From contig NZ_CP119108.1 of assembly GCF_029094505.1 (NCBI RefSeq), positions 1,488,001 to 1,552,000 of the forward strand: DNA of 64,000 bases, in the 5' to 3' direction. Below are positions 46,015-55,862 of this stretch, piece after piece. A model generated the notes under the pieces. The model was not told where the DNA came from, did no database searches, and saw nothing but the letters and a program-made list of their open reading frames with translations. Made by a program: the position numbers and the translations under genes. Numbering within the stretch: the stretch's first letter is position 1; each line of letters begins with the position of its first letter. The DNA comes from Microbacterium horticulturae. GTDB taxonomy: Bacteria > Actinomycetota > Actinomycetes > Actinomycetales > Microbacteriaceae.

Positions 46015-47694
46015 ATGAAGCTCGGAAAGTCACTGATCGCGTGGACGGCGATCACCGTCCTCAGCGCTACGGCGCTGGCCGGATGCTCGTCAGGCGCCAG
46101 CAATGGCAACAAGGACTCGGCGAGCTCAGGCTCGCTCACGGTCGCCAAGCCCGATGGTGCCGGCGTCCTGTCGACGCAGATCAACAACCCGTTCATCGGC
46201 ACCGGATCGGGCATGTCGCTCGGTTACGACCGGATGATCTACGAACCGCTGGCCATGGTCAACCCGGTCGGCAAGAACGAGACGACCCCGTGGCTCGCGT
46301 CGAAGGTCGAGTGGAACAGCGACTACACGCAGCTGACCGTCACGCCGCGGAAGGGCGTGAAGTGGAACGACGGCAAGCCGTTCACCGCCGACGACATCAT
46401 CTTCACCTTCAACCTCATCAAGAACACCCCGGCGCTGGATCTGGCCGGCCTGAAGCTGGCGGACATCAAGAAGGACGGCGACAACGTCGTCATGACCTTC
46501 AGCGAGTCGAAGTTCGTCAAGCAGGGCGATGTGCTGCAGATCAGCATCGTCCCCGAGCACCAGTGGAAAGACATCGCCGACCCGACGAAGGATCCGGTGA
46601 AGGATGCCGTGGGCACCGGCCCTTACACGGTCAAGTCCTTCTCATCGCAGGGCGTCGTGCTCGACGCGCGCAAGGACTACTGGGGCGGCGACGTTCCGGT
46701 CGGGCAGCTGAAGTACCTCGAGTACAACGACAACACCGGTCTGCTGCGTGCTCTGCAGAACGGCGAGACCGACTGGGCGCAGATCTTCATCACCGACTAC
46801 CAGACGAACTACATCGACAAGGACCCCGACCACAACGTGTTCTGGGGAGCCAACGTGCTCAGCCCCGACATGATCCTGGTCAACACCACGAAGGCGCCGT
46901 TCAACGACGTCGCGTTCCGCAAGGCCGTGAACATGGTCGTCGACCGCAAGGCGCATGCCGAGAAGGCGCGCAGCAACGCCGGCCCCGAGCTGACCAGCGT
47001 CACCGGCATTCCGCAGCCGACCGGTGACCAGTACATCGCACCGGACTACAAGGACAAGAACTTCACCATCGACGTCGAGGGGGCCAAGAAGGTGCTCTCC
47101 GACGCCGGGTACACCTGGAAGGACGGCGCACTGATCGACCCGAAGGGCAAGGCGGTGTCGTTCACGCTGCAAGACCCGCAGGGCTGGAACGACTACGTCA
47201 CCGGCATCCAGCTGGTCGCCTCGCAGGTGAAGAAGACGCTGGGCGCGGACGCGAAGGTCGCCACCCCCGACGCCGACACCTGGACCACCAACATGGCCAC
47301 AGGCAACTTCGACGCCGCGCTGCACTGGTCGGGCTCGGGCTCGAACCCGTGGCACATCTATGACGACGTCATGAACGGCGCCTACCTCGAGCAGGCGGCC
47401 GACGGCAAGGTGTCTGACAACTTCGGGCGCTACAACAACCCGGAGGCCACGGCGCTGCTCAAGGAGTACGCACAGGCGTCCGACGACGCCACCCGTACCG
47501 CCGCTCTCAACAAGATCCAGAAGATCTTCGTCGAGGACGTGCCGGCCATCCCGATCGGGACCCACCCGCAGCTGGCCGAGTACAACACCCGCAACTACAC
47601 CGGCTGGCCGAGCGAAGACGATCAGTACGCCACGGCTGACCCGACGCAGCCGTCGGCCGTGCAGGTGCTGATGAATCTGAAGCCCGCCAAGTAA
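46015..47694 (+). CDS. ABC transporter substrate-binding lipoprotein (family 5, peptide/oligosaccharide type)
   Basis: A 559-residue SBP_bac_5 protein. The signal peptide ends in the lipobox LAGC with Cys24 as the lipidated residue. AAGGAG precedes ATG 46015. Long DppA/OppA-like proteins linked to glycosidases usually bind oligosaccharides (cellobiose, xylo- or manno-oligosaccharides) rather than peptides; the GH3 gene at the end of the operon supports that. The actual ligand is unknown. Confidence 0.92.
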   Translation: MKLGKSLIAWTAITVLSATALAGCSSGASNGNKDSASSGSLTVAKPDGAGVLSTQINNPFIGTGSGMSLGYDRMIYEPLAMVNPVGKNETTPWLASKVEWNSDYTQLTVTPRKGVKWNDGKPFTADDIIFTFNLIKNTPALDLAGLKLADIKKDGDNVVMTFSESKFVKQGDVLQISIVPEHQWKDIADPTKDPVKDAVGTGPYTVKSFSSQGVVLDARKDYWGGDVPVGQLKYLEYNDNTGLLRALQNGETDWAQIFITDYQTNYIDKDPDHNVFWGANVLSPDMILVNTTKAPFNDVAFRKAVNMVVDRKAHAEKARSNAGPELTSVTGIPQPTGDQYIAPDYKDKNFTIDVEGAKKVLSDAGYTWKDGALIDPKGKAVSFTLQDPQGWNDYVTGIQLVASQVKKTLGADAKVATPDADTWTTNMATGNFDAALHWSGSGSNPWHIYDDVMNGAYLEQAADGKVSDNFGRYNNPEATALLKEYAQASDDATRTAALNKIQKIFVEDVPAIPIGTHPQLAEYNTRNYTGWPSEDDQYATADPTQPSAVQVLMNLKPAK

Positions 47695-47707
47695 GCACTC
47701 CTGCCGA

Positions 47708-47750
47708 CCGGCCGTTGAGTGAAGCTCTCCGGACTTCGCCCAACGGCCGG
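47708..47750 (+). promoter_or_regulatory. Intra-operon hairpin after the binding-protein gene
   Basis: A perfect 10-bp outer stem (47708-47717 with 47741-47750) with a smaller inner GAAG/CTTC stem lies in the 78-bp gap. Such hairpins commonly raise binding-protein mRNA over the transporter genes by partial termination or 3'-end protection. Confidence 0.6.
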
Positions 47751-47772
47751 CGGCTCCTCCCGAAGGACAGCC

Positions 47773-48597
47773 ATGACAGATCCCCTCCTGTCGGTACGCG
47801 ACTTCTCCGTCGTGTACGACGTGGACCCGCCGGTGAAGGCGGTCGCGAACGTCAATCTTGAGATCCAGCGCGGTGAGATCGTCGGCCTCGCCGGCGAAAG
47901 CGGGAGCGGCAAGACGACGCTCGCCTACGGCGTGCAACGCCTGCTGAAGCCCCCGGCGGTGATCACCAGCGGCAGCGTCGTCTTCCACGACGCCAGCGGT
48001 GATGACATCGATTTGCACGCCCTGGACGCCGAGCAGATGCGTCGGTTCCGCTGGGACCGGATCTCGATGGTCTTCCAAGGCGCGATGAATGCGCTCAACC
48101 CCGTCGCCACCATCGGATCGCAGTTGGATGACGTGTTCGTCATCCATCGGCCGGGTATGACGCGCAAAGACCGTCGCGCCGCCGTGGCCGAGCTGCTGGA
48201 CATCGTGAAGGTCGGGGCACAGCGCGCACGGTCGTACCCGCACGAGTTGTCGGGCGGTATGCGACAGCGGGTGATGATCGCCATGGCTCTTGCGCTGCGC
48301 CCGCAGCTGATGGTGATGGACGAGCCGACCACAGCACTCGACGTGCTCGTTCAGCGTGAGATCCTGAAGCAGATCTCGCAGCTTCGTCGGGAGTTCGGCT
48401 TCTCGGTGGTGTTCATCACCCACGATCTCCCCCTGCTTCTCGAGATCAGCGACCGCATCGCGATCATGCGTGAAGGAGAGATCGTCGAGCTGGCCGATGC
48501 GCGAGACATCTGGACGAATCCTCAGCATGAGTACACGCGCAGCCTGCTCAGCTCATTCCCACGGCTGACCGGCGAGAGGGGAGTGGTGGTGCGATGA
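47773..48597 (+). CDS. ABC importer ATP-binding protein (DppD/OppD-like)
   Basis: A 274-residue ATPase with Walker A GESGSGKTT, signature LSGGMRQRV, Walker B LMVMDEPTTALD and switch His in FITHDL. ATG 47773 is used because the upstream in-frame stretch is the hairpin. Shorter than many OppD, lacking the C-terminal oligopeptide-HPY iron-sulfur region. Overlaps the second ATPase gene (ATGA). Confidence 0.92.
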   Translation: MTDPLLSVRDFSVVYDVDPPVKAVANVNLEIQRGEIVGLAGESGSGKTTLAYGVQRLLKPPAVITSGSVVFHDASGDDIDLHALDAEQMRRFRWDRISMVFQGAMNALNPVATIGSQLDDVFVIHRPGMTRKDRRAAVAELLDIVKVGAQRARSYPHELSGGMRQRVMIAMALALRPQLMVMDEPTTALDVLVQREILKQISQLRREFGFSVVFITHDLPLLLEISDRIAIMREGEIVELADARDIWTNPQHEYTRSLLSSFPRLTGERGVVVR

Positions 48598-49412
48598 CCG
48601 TGCTCGAGTTCAAGAACGTCACCAAGATCTACAACGTCCGCGGCTCGGGCCAGATCAAAGCTCTCGACGATGTGAGCTTCACCCTCAACTCCCACCAGAC
48701 GATCGGCCTGGTGGGCCAGTCCGGCAGCGGCAAGTCGACGATCGCGAAGATCCTCACGCAGCTGGAGGTGCCCACGCGTGGCGAAGTGCTCCTGGACGGC
48801 GCTCCCATCCCGCGCAGCGGCAAGGGACTGCGCCGGTACCGGCAGCAGCTGCGCATGGTCTTCCAAGACCCCTTCGCGTCGCTGAATCCCTATCACTCCA
48901 TCCGTCACCACATCGAACGGCCCCTGCGACTGGACAAGGTGGTTCCCCGCAACGAGGTCGACGACGAGGTGCGTCGTCTTCTCGAGCGCGTGCGGCTCGA
49001 CGCCGACGCGGTCATGGAGCGACGCCCGCACGAGCTGTCCGGCGGGCAGCGGCAGCGCGTCGCGATTGCCCGTGCGCTCGCTTCCCGCCCCGCACTGCTG
49101 GTGGCCGACGAGCCCGTGTCGATGCTCGACGTGTCGATCCGCCTCGGCGTGTTGAATCTGCTTGCGGATCTGCAGCGCGAAGAGGGCCTCGGCGTGCTCT
49201 ACATCACGCACGACCTCGCGACCGCGAGGCACTTCAGCGACGAGATCATGGTGCTCAACCAGGGCAGGGTCGTCGAACGCGGACCCGCAGACGACGTCAT
49301 CCTGCGTCCGAAGGACCCGTACACCCGCGAGTTGCGGGCGGCCTCCCCGGATCCCGAGGAGTTCTTCGGCACGGCATCCACCCCCGCACAGACCATCGGA
49401 GGTGCGCGATGA
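48594..49412 (+). CDS. ABC importer ATP-binding protein (DppF/OppF-like)
   Basis: A 272-residue ATPase with Walker A GQSGSGKST, signature LSGGQRQRV and Walker B LLVADEPVSMLD. It pairs with the upstream ATPase to energise the importer. Coupled at both ends by 4-bp overlaps. Confidence 0.92.
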   Translation: MTVLEFKNVTKIYNVRGSGQIKALDDVSFTLNSHQTIGLVGQSGSGKSTIAKILTQLEVPTRGEVLLDGAPIPRSGKGLRRYRQQLRMVFQDPFASLNPYHSIRHHIERPLRLDKVVPRNEVDDEVRRLLERVRLDADAVMERRPHELSGGQRQRVAIARALASRPALLVADEPVSMLDVSIRLGVLNLLADLQREEGLGVLYITHDLATARHFSDEIMVLNQGRVVERGPADDVILRPKDPYTRELRAASPDPEEFFGTASTPAQTIGGAR

Positions 49413-50533
49413 GCGCTGACATGACGACATCCACCGATCAACGTCCCTCGGATCCGGCAGTTCAGAGCGCCGAGTCGGCGACGCCGATGGACCCGACGCT
49501 CGTCGGGACGACGGCGACGGTCGCCGAGCGCGGCGGCATCCGCGTGCCGTGGCGGTTCATCGTCGGGCGGGCGGCGTTCTACCTGTTCACGGCCTGGGCC
49601 GCGATCACCATCAACTTCTTCCTTCCCCGCATGATGAAGGGCGATGCGGTCGACGCCTACATGGCGCGCAGCCAGGGACAGCTGCCGCCCGAGGCAGAGA
49701 AGGCGCTGCGCGCCCTGTTCGGCCTCGACAAGTCCGTGCCGCTGTGGCAGCAGTACTTCGACTACTGGGGCAGACTGTTGCACGGCGACCTCGGGCTGTC
49801 GATCTCGACAGGCATGGCGCCGGTCGGTCAGGCCATCGCATCGGCCCTGCCGTGGACGCTCGGGCTCGTGGGCGTCGCGACGATCATCTCGTTCCTCGTC
49901 GGCACCGTGCTCGGCGCTGTCATCGGATGGCGACGCGGCGGGCGCCTGGACGCGCTCGTGCCCGTGACGACGTTCATGGGCACCGTGCCGTACTTCTGGC
50001 TCGGGTTGATCTTCATCGCGGTGTTCTCCACCATCATGGGCTGGTTCCCCGCCGGGCACGCGTATGAGGTGGGGGTGGAGACCGGGTGGAACACGGAGTT
50101 CATCGGTCAGGTGATCTCACATGCCGCGCTCCCGGTGATCACCATCGTCATCGCATCGATCGGCGGCTGGGTGCTGGGCATGCGCAACATGATGCTCACC
50201 GTGCTGGACGAGGACTACATCACCGTCGCGCAGGCGAAGGGCATGCCTAACAAGCGTGTGCTCTGGCGCTACGCGGCCCGCAATGCGGTGCTCCCGCAGA
50301 TCCAGAGCTTCGCACTCGCACTGGGCTTCATCGTCGGCGGCACGATCGTGATGGAGATGGTGTTCTCCTACCCCGGGATCGGGCTGCTGCTCCTCAGCGC
50401 GACCAACGCGAAGGATTACGCACTGATGCAGGGGATCTTCCTCGTGCTGGTCCTGGCCGTGCTGGTCGCCAACATCCTGGCCGACATCGCGTACGCGATC
50501 CTCGACCCCCGCACCCGTCAGACGGAGGCCTGA
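49409..50533 (+). CDS. ABC importer permease (DppB/OppB-like)
   Basis: A 374-residue membrane protein with about six helices and the permease loop EDYITVAQAKGMPNKRVLWRYAARNAVLP (EAA motif region). It carries an about 50-residue polar N-terminal extension. RAAFYLFTAWAAITINFFLPRM is the first helix. Forms the channel with the next gene's product. Confidence 0.92.
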   Translation: MSADMTTSTDQRPSDPAVQSAESATPMDPTLVGTTATVAERGGIRVPWRFIVGRAAFYLFTAWAAITINFFLPRMMKGDAVDAYMARSQGQLPPEAEKALRALFGLDKSVPLWQQYFDYWGRLLHGDLGLSISTGMAPVGQAIASALPWTLGLVGVATIISFLVGTVLGAVIGWRRGGRLDALVPVTTFMGTVPYFWLGLIFIAVFSTIMGWFPAGHAYEVGVETGWNTEFIGQVISHAALPVITIVIASIGGWVLGMRNMMLTVLDEDYITVAQAKGMPNKRVLWRYAARNAVLPQIQSFALALGFIVGGTIVMEMVFSYPGIGLLLLSATNAKDYALMQGIFLVLVLAVLVANILADIAYAILDPRTRQTEA

Positions 50534-50535
50534 CC

Positions 50536-51534
50536 ATGACCGCTCCTGAGATGACCGCCCCGGCCACGGTCGCTGCGGTGAAGAAGAAGACCTTCTGGAC
50601 GCAGCTGTCGGCCTCGATGGCGATGTTCAGCAATCCGAAGTCGGCGGCGGGGCTCATCATCCTGGGCATCTTCGTGCTCGTCGCGATCTTCGCCCCGCTG
50701 ATCGCCCCGTACGACCCGACCGCGCAGAACCTCGATGCGACGCTGCAGGCTCCCTCGTTCCAGCACCTCCTGGGCACGACGCACATCGGCGAGGACGTCT
50801 TCAGTCAGATCATCTACGGCACCCGCGGCGTGCTCGTGGTCGGGTTTCTCGCGACGATCATGGCCACCGTGGTCGCCGTCGTCGTCGGCGTGACTGCAGG
50901 CTACCTGCGGGGGTGGAAGAGCGAGTCGCTCTCGGCGCTGTCGAACGTCTTCCTCGTCATCCCCGGGCTGCCGCTGATGATCATCATCGCCTCGCAGTTC
51001 GCCGACCCGCCGTTGTGGATCATCGCCGCGGTCCTCGGACTGACCGGGTGGGCGTGGGGTGCGCGCGTGCTGCGCGCACAGACCATGTCGTTGCGCAACC
51101 GCGACTTCGTCCAGGCCGCGCGGGCCAACGGCGAGCCGCTGCACCGCATCATCCTGGTCGAGATGCTGCCGAATCTCATGGCGCTCATCGCCTCGAGCTT
51201 CGTCGGCACGATGACCGCGGCCGTGCTGGGGCTGACGACCCTCGCGTTCATCGGGGTCATCCCGGTGTCGAACCTCAACTGGGGAACGATTCTGTTCTGG
51301 GCCCAGCAGAACAGTGCCTTCCCCGATTACTGGTGGTGGTACGTGCCGGCTGGCCTGTGCATCGCCTTTGTGGGCGTCGCCCTCGCTCTGATCAACTTCG
51401 GCATCGACGAGTACGTCAACCCGCGCCTGCGCTCGGCCGGAGAGCGCGCCCGGGCGATGAAGAAGAAGGGCCTCAACGTGAACGACGCCGTGACAGCCGT
51501 GCGTACCGCAGACGACGAAGAAAGCAAGGCATGA
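50536..51534 (+). CDS. ABC importer permease (DppC/OppC-like)
   Basis: A 332-residue membrane protein. It has the OppC N-terminal helix followed by LIAPYDPTAQNLD and a conserved HLLGTTHIGEDVFSQIIYGTR region. The EAA-like loop RNRDFVQAARANGEPLHRIILVEMLPN interacts with the ATPases. Start lies 2 bp after the previous stop; the end overlaps the GH3 gene (ATGA). Confidence 0.92.
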   Translation: MTAPEMTAPATVAAVKKKTFWTQLSASMAMFSNPKSAAGLIILGIFVLVAIFAPLIAPYDPTAQNLDATLQAPSFQHLLGTTHIGEDVFSQIIYGTRGVLVVGFLATIMATVVAVVVGVTAGYLRGWKSESLSALSNVFLVIPGLPLMIIIASQFADPPLWIIAAVLGLTGWAWGARVLRAQTMSLRNRDFVQAARANGEPLHRIILVEMLPNLMALIASSFVGTMTAAVLGLTTLAFIGVIPVSNLNWGTILFWAQQNSAFPDYWWWYVPAGLCIAFVGVALALINFGIDEYVNPRLRSAGERARAMKKKGLNVNDAVTAVRTADDEESKA

Positions 51535-53777
51535 CGATTCTCTCCACAGCCACCCTCGCCTATCGTGATCCGTCGCGTTCGACCGCCGAGCGGGTCGCCG
51601 ACCTGCTGGGGCGGATGACGCTGGCCGAGAAGGTCGGGCAGATGCTGCAGCTGGACGCCCGGGGTGATCTGGACGACATAGTGCTGCACCGGCATGCGGG
51701 GTCGATCCTGCACACCTCGCCCGAGCGCATCGTGCAGGCCAACGTCCTGACCGGCCGTACCCGGCTGGGTATCCCGCTGCTCGTGGCGGAGGACTGCATC
51801 CACGGCCATTCCTTCTGGCCGGGCGCGACCATCTTCCCGACGCAGCTGGGACTTGCCGCCAGCTGGGACGCCGACCTGCTCGAGCGGGTCGCCCGTGTGA
51901 CCGCTGTGGAGGTCGCGGCCACCGGCATCCACTGGACCTTCTCGCCCGTGCTCTGCATCGCCCGTGACCTGCGCTGGGGCCGTGTGGACGAGACCTTCGG
52001 CGAGGACCCGTTCCTCATCGGCGAGCTCGCTTCGGCGATGGTGCGCGGCTATCAGGGTGCCGGGCTCGACGATGCCACGGCGATCCTGGCGACGGCGAAG
52101 CACTTCGCCGGATACTCCGAGACCCAGGGCGGTCGCGACGCGAGCGAGGCCGACATCTCGCGTCGCAAGCTGCGCAGCTGGTTCCTGCCGCCGTTCGAGA
52201 GGGTGGCGCGGGAGGGATGCCGCACCTTCATGCTCGGCTACCAGAGCACCGACGGTGTGCCGATCACGGTGAACGACTGGCTGCTCAGCGACGTGCTCAA
52301 GGGGGAGTGGGGCTACACCGGCACCCTCATCACCGACTGGGACAACGTGGGCCGCATGGTGTGGGAACAGCACGTGCAGCCCGACTACGCGCACGCGGCG
52401 GCAGCCGCGACCCGCGCCGGCAACGACATGATCATGACGACGCCCGGATTCTTCGAAGGCGCCTTGCAGGCGGTGGAGGAGGGGATGCTGCCGCCTGACG
52501 CCTTCGACGACGCCGTGGCCCGTATCCTCACCCTGAAGTTCGACCTGGGGCTGTTCGAAGACCCGCGGCTGCCGCAGAGCGGGCTGGAGCGCGTTGTGGG
52601 CTCGCAGGAGCACGCAGCTCTCAACCTCGAGGCCGCACGTCGGTCGATCGTGCTGCTCGAGAACGACGGAACCTTGCCGCTGGCCGATCGTGCGGCGTCC
52701 ATCGCCGTCGTCGGGCCTCTCGCCGACGACGCCCAGTACCAGCTGGGGGACTGGGCCGGAGGGTCGGGGCAGGCCGGTTGGCTCGACGGTCAGCCGCGCG
52801 CGATGATCACGACCGTCCTTGACGGCATCCGCGAGCTCGCGCCCGAGGGCTCGAGTGTGACATACACGCGCGGCGCCGACATCCTGACCATGCAGCCCGA
52901 CCCGGCCGGGGCCACGTTCCCCGACGGGCAGCCGCGACCGCCGATCGTGCACCCGTGCGCGCCCGACGACGCGCGGATCGCCGAGGCGGTCGAAGCGGCG
53001 TCGACCGCCGACGTCGTCGTGGCGGTCGTGGGTGACCACATCGAGCTCGTCGGCGAGGGCCGCTCGACCGCGACGCTCGAACTGATCGGCGGGCAGAACG
53101 CGCTCCTGGATGCGGTGATCGCCACCGGTACGCCGGTGGTCGTCGTGCTGCTGGCGTCCAAGCCGCTCGTGCTGCCGGCCTCGGTGCAGGACGCCGCGGC
53201 CATGCTGTGGATCGCGAACCCCGGCATGCAGGGCGGGCGCGCGCTGGCCGAGGTGCTCACCGGCCGTGTCGAGCCCTCGGGTCGACTGCCGATCTCGTTC
53301 GCGCGGCATGCCGGCCAGCTGCCGATCTACTACAACCGCATCCGCGGCCAGCATGGCGATCGCTACGCCGACCTCACGCAGGCACCCGCCTGGGCGTTCG
53401 GCCAGGGTCTGTCATACACGACGGTCGAGTACGCCGACCTGACGCTTGCCGACACCGAACTGGGCGAGGCTGACACCCTTGTGGCCGAGGTGACCGTGCG
53501 CAACACCGGAGAGCGGCCCGCGCGCGAAACCGTGCAGCTCTACATCTGCGACGAGGTGACGACGGTCAGCTGGGCAGAGAAGGAGCTCAAGGCCTATCGG
53601 CAGGTCGACATCGCGCCCGGCGCCTCGGAGCGGGTACGTATCGAGCTTCCGGTGGCCGAGTGCACGATCGTGGATGCCGCGGGCCGACGCATCGTCGAGG
53701 CCGGGCGCTTCCGGGCTCTGGCGGGCCCGTCGTCGCGCGATGCGGATCTGCTGGCGGCGGAGTTCACCGTTCGCTGA
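51531..53777 (+). CDS. Glycoside hydrolase family 3 (beta-glucosidase/beta-xylosidase-like)
   Basis: A 748-residue cytoplasmic GH3 enzyme without a signal peptide. The (beta/alpha)8 domain has KHF at 190-192 and the nucleophile Asp269 in GTLITDWDNVG. The GH3_C domain follows, then a fibronectin III-like domain at the end. The intracellular location fits hydrolysis of imported oligosaccharides. The acid/base Glu is expected in the second domain but is not pinned down. Its stop region overlaps the convergent isochorismatase gene by 14 bp. Confidence 0.93.
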   Translation: MTILSTATLAYRDPSRSTAERVADLLGRMTLAEKVGQMLQLDARGDLDDIVLHRHAGSILHTSPERIVQANVLTGRTRLGIPLLVAEDCIHGHSFWPGATIFPTQLGLAASWDADLLERVARVTAVEVAATGIHWTFSPVLCIARDLRWGRVDETFGEDPFLIGELASAMVRGYQGAGLDDATAILATAKHFAGYSETQGGRDASEADISRRKLRSWFLPPFERVAREGCRTFMLGYQSTDGVPITVNDWLLSDVLKGEWGYTGTLITDWDNVGRMVWEQHVQPDYAHAAAAATRAGNDMIMTTPGFFEGALQAVEEGMLPPDAFDDAVARILTLKFDLGLFEDPRLPQSGLERVVGSQEHAALNLEAARRSIVLLENDGTLPLADRAASIAVVGPLADDAQYQLGDWAGGSGQAGWLDGQPRAMITTVLDGIRELAPEGSSVTYTRGADILTMQPDPAGATFPDGQPRPPIVHPCAPDDARIAEAVEAASTADVVVAVVGDHIELVGEGRSTATLELIGGQNALLDAVIATGTPVVVVLLASKPLVLPASVQDAAAMLWIANPGMQGGRALAEVLTGRVEPSGRLPISFARHAGQLPIYYNRIRGQHGDRYADLTQAPAWAFGQGLSYTTVEYADLTLADTELGEADTLVAEVTVRNTGERPARETVQLYICDEVTTVSWAEKELKAYRQVDIAPGASERVRIELPVAECTIVDAAGRRIVEAGRFRALAGPSSRDADLLAAEFTVR

Positions 53778-54312
53778 GCACGGCGGCGGTGTCGGTCACC
53801 GCGATCTGCGGCGGATACAGACCCAACACGTGCAGGGCGGCGGTATGGTTCTCGGCCGTCGACCCTGCACAGGCGTCGGCCGCGATCTCCACGTGCGCGC
53901 CGGCGTCGGCCGCCGGCAGCGCCGTGGAGATCACACAGCAGTCCGTCGACACTCCGCACAGCACCAGGTGCGGTGCTCGGCCGGTGATCCGCTCGAGTTC
54001 GGGACCCCATTTGCCGAAGGTGGGCAGATCCAGCGTCGGGTGAGGCGACAGGCCCGCGGCATCCGGCACCAGCGCGTACAGCGGATCACCGGCCGGCACG
54101 TCCGCGAACGGCCAGGCGGCGAAGTAGTCGCCCCACGCCGTCGTGCGATCGGCCGTCGGCAGCCACCGCGTGACGATGACGCGGTCGCCGAACGCGTCGG
54201 CGAGGCGCCGGATGTTCGCCATGGCCGCGGGGAAGGTCGGCGATCCCCACGGCGAGTCGGGTGCGGCGAAGATCGCCTGCGGGTCGACGACGACCAGCCA
54301 TCGGTCGGTCAT
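53764..54312 (-). CDS. Isochorismatase/nicotinamidase-like cysteine hydrolase
   Basis: A 182-residue protein. The triad is suggested by Asp in LVVVDPQ, Lys in FGKWGPEL and Cys in CGVSTDCCVISTAL. ATG 54312 overlaps the stop of the NCS1 permease gene (ATGA), so the hydrolase and the transporter are one operon: the permease probably imports the substrate or a precursor (nucleobase, hydantoin or nicotinamide-like). The in-frame extension to 54357 is rejected as it overlaps the permease more deeply. Confidence 0.87.
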   Translation of the reverse strand: MTDRWLVVVDPQAIFAAPDSPWGSPTFPAAMANIRRLADAFGDRVIVTRWLPTADRTTAWGDYFAAWPFADVPAGDPLYALVPDAAGLSPHPTLDLPTFGKWGPELERITGRAPHLVLCGVSTDCCVISTALPAADAGAHVEIAADACAGSTAENHTAALHVLGLYPPQIAVTDTAAVLSER

Positions 54313-55766
54313 ACGGCCTCCTGCCGGCGGATCTTCCCCGCACGCGCAAACCAGCACACGATGAAGCCGATGACCAGGGCCAAGAACACGCCGAGGTTCG
54401 CGTATGCCCAGTCACCGTCCTTGCCGCCGATGAGGAACAGGAGGTAGCCCTGCCAGTTGTTCCAGCTCGCGTCCTGCGCGAAGTTGTTGATCACGAAGCC
54501 CCAGCCGATCACCGACGCGACGATCATCGTGATGATCGACGTCCAGTCCCACGAACCGTAGCGACCCTTCGCATCGAAGAGGGCGGCGTCGTCGTAGTCC
54601 TTCCGGCGGTGCAGGATGTCGGCGATGAGGATGCCGGCCCAAGCTGCCAGCGGAACGCCGAGCGTGATCAGGAAGCTCTGGAACGGGCCGAGGAAGCTCT
54701 GGGCGAAGAACACCACCCAGATTGTGCCGAGGGTGAGGATCACGCCGTCGATTGCAGCGGCGGACGGACGGGGGATGCGGATGCCGAGGCTCAGCAGCGT
54801 CAGCCCCGACGAGTAGATGCCCAAGACAGCGCCGGAGACGAGCGCGAGGATCGCGGTGATGAGGAACGGCACGAGCACCCAGACCGGCAGGATCTTCGCG
54901 AGCGCGCCGACGGGGTCGTTCTGCACGCCCTGGAACAGCTCGTCGTTCGAGCCGGCCAGCAGCAGGCCGAAGATCACGAGGATCACCGGCGCGATCGCGC
55001 CGCCGAACGTGTTCCACCAGACGATCGCGCCGTCTGACGCCGTGCGCTTCTGGTAGCGAGACCAGTCGGCGGCGATGTTGATCCAGCCGAGGCCGAACCC
55101 GGTCATGACCATGACGAGCGCGCCGATGACGTGGCCGATGTTGCCCGACGGCTGCGCCATGACCCCGGCGAGGTCGATCTGCGGGATCGCAAGGATGATG
55201 TACAGGATCGTGACGATGCCGGTGATCCACGTGAGCACCGACTGCAGCTTCATGATCGTGTGGTAGCCGAGCACGGAGGCCGCCACGATGAGGGCCGCGA
55301 CGATGAGGATCGCGGCGATCTTGAGCCACACGCTGTCGCCGTCGCCGCCGAGTTCGGAGATGATCGTCGCCGTGGCGAGCACCGCCGTGATGGACAGGAA
55401 CGTCTCCCACCCGATCGAGGTCAGCCAGGAGACGATGCCGGGCACCTTCTGCCCGTGCACGCCGAACGCGGCGCGGGAGAGAACCATGGTCGGGGCCGAG
55501 CCGCGCTTGCCGGCGATGGCGATCAGGCCGCACAGGAAGAACGAGACCACGATACCGATGACCGAGACGATCGTGGCCTGCCAGAACGAGATGCCGAAGC
55601 CGAGCACGAACGAGCCGTACGACATGCCGAAGACCGACACGTTGGCGGCGAACCAGGGCCAGAAGAGGTCGCGAGGTTTCGCCGCGCGGTCGGACTCCGG
55701 GATGATCTCGATGCCGGTGCGCTCGATGAGCGTCGATGTGGGCAGAGTCTCGTCGGGTGCGGACAC
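54309..55766 (-). CDS. NCS1 family nucleobase/cytosine-type permease
   Basis: A 485-residue protein with about 12 helices. The N-terminal segment RDLFWPWFAANVSVFGMSYGSF is typical of NCS1 (PF02133) symporters, and GWINIAADWSRYQ in helix 6-7 is the CodB-like substrate region. GTG 55766 with GGGAGG upstream. Coupled to the isochorismatase-like gene. Substrate (cytosine, allantoin, hydantoin or related) cannot be fixed. Confidence 0.9.
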   Translation of the reverse strand: MSAPDETLPTSTLIERTGIEIIPESDRAAKPRDLFWPWFAANVSVFGMSYGSFVLGFGISFWQATIVSVIGIVVSFFLCGLIAIAGKRGSAPTMVLSRAAFGVHGQKVPGIVSWLTSIGWETFLSITAVLATATIISELGGDGDSVWLKIAAILIVAALIVAASVLGYHTIMKLQSVLTWITGIVTILYIILAIPQIDLAGVMAQPSGNIGHVIGALVMVMTGFGLGWINIAADWSRYQKRTASDGAIVWWNTFGGAIAPVILVIFGLLLAGSNDELFQGVQNDPVGALAKILPVWVLVPFLITAILALVSGAVLGIYSSGLTLLSLGIRIPRPSAAAIDGVILTLGTIWVVFFAQSFLGPFQSFLITLGVPLAAWAGILIADILHRRKDYDDAALFDAKGRYGSWDWTSIITMIVASVIGWGFVINNFAQDASWNNWQGYLLFLIGGKDGDWAYANLGVFLALVIGFIVCWFARAGKIRRQEAV

Positions 55767-55862
55767 GGTGCCTCCCAGGGGCAGAATGGTGCGAGCATCC
55801 CCATCCTGGCACGGAGTCTCGGACGGGATTGCGCCGATGCGTCGGTAGGGGGACGCTGGAGT

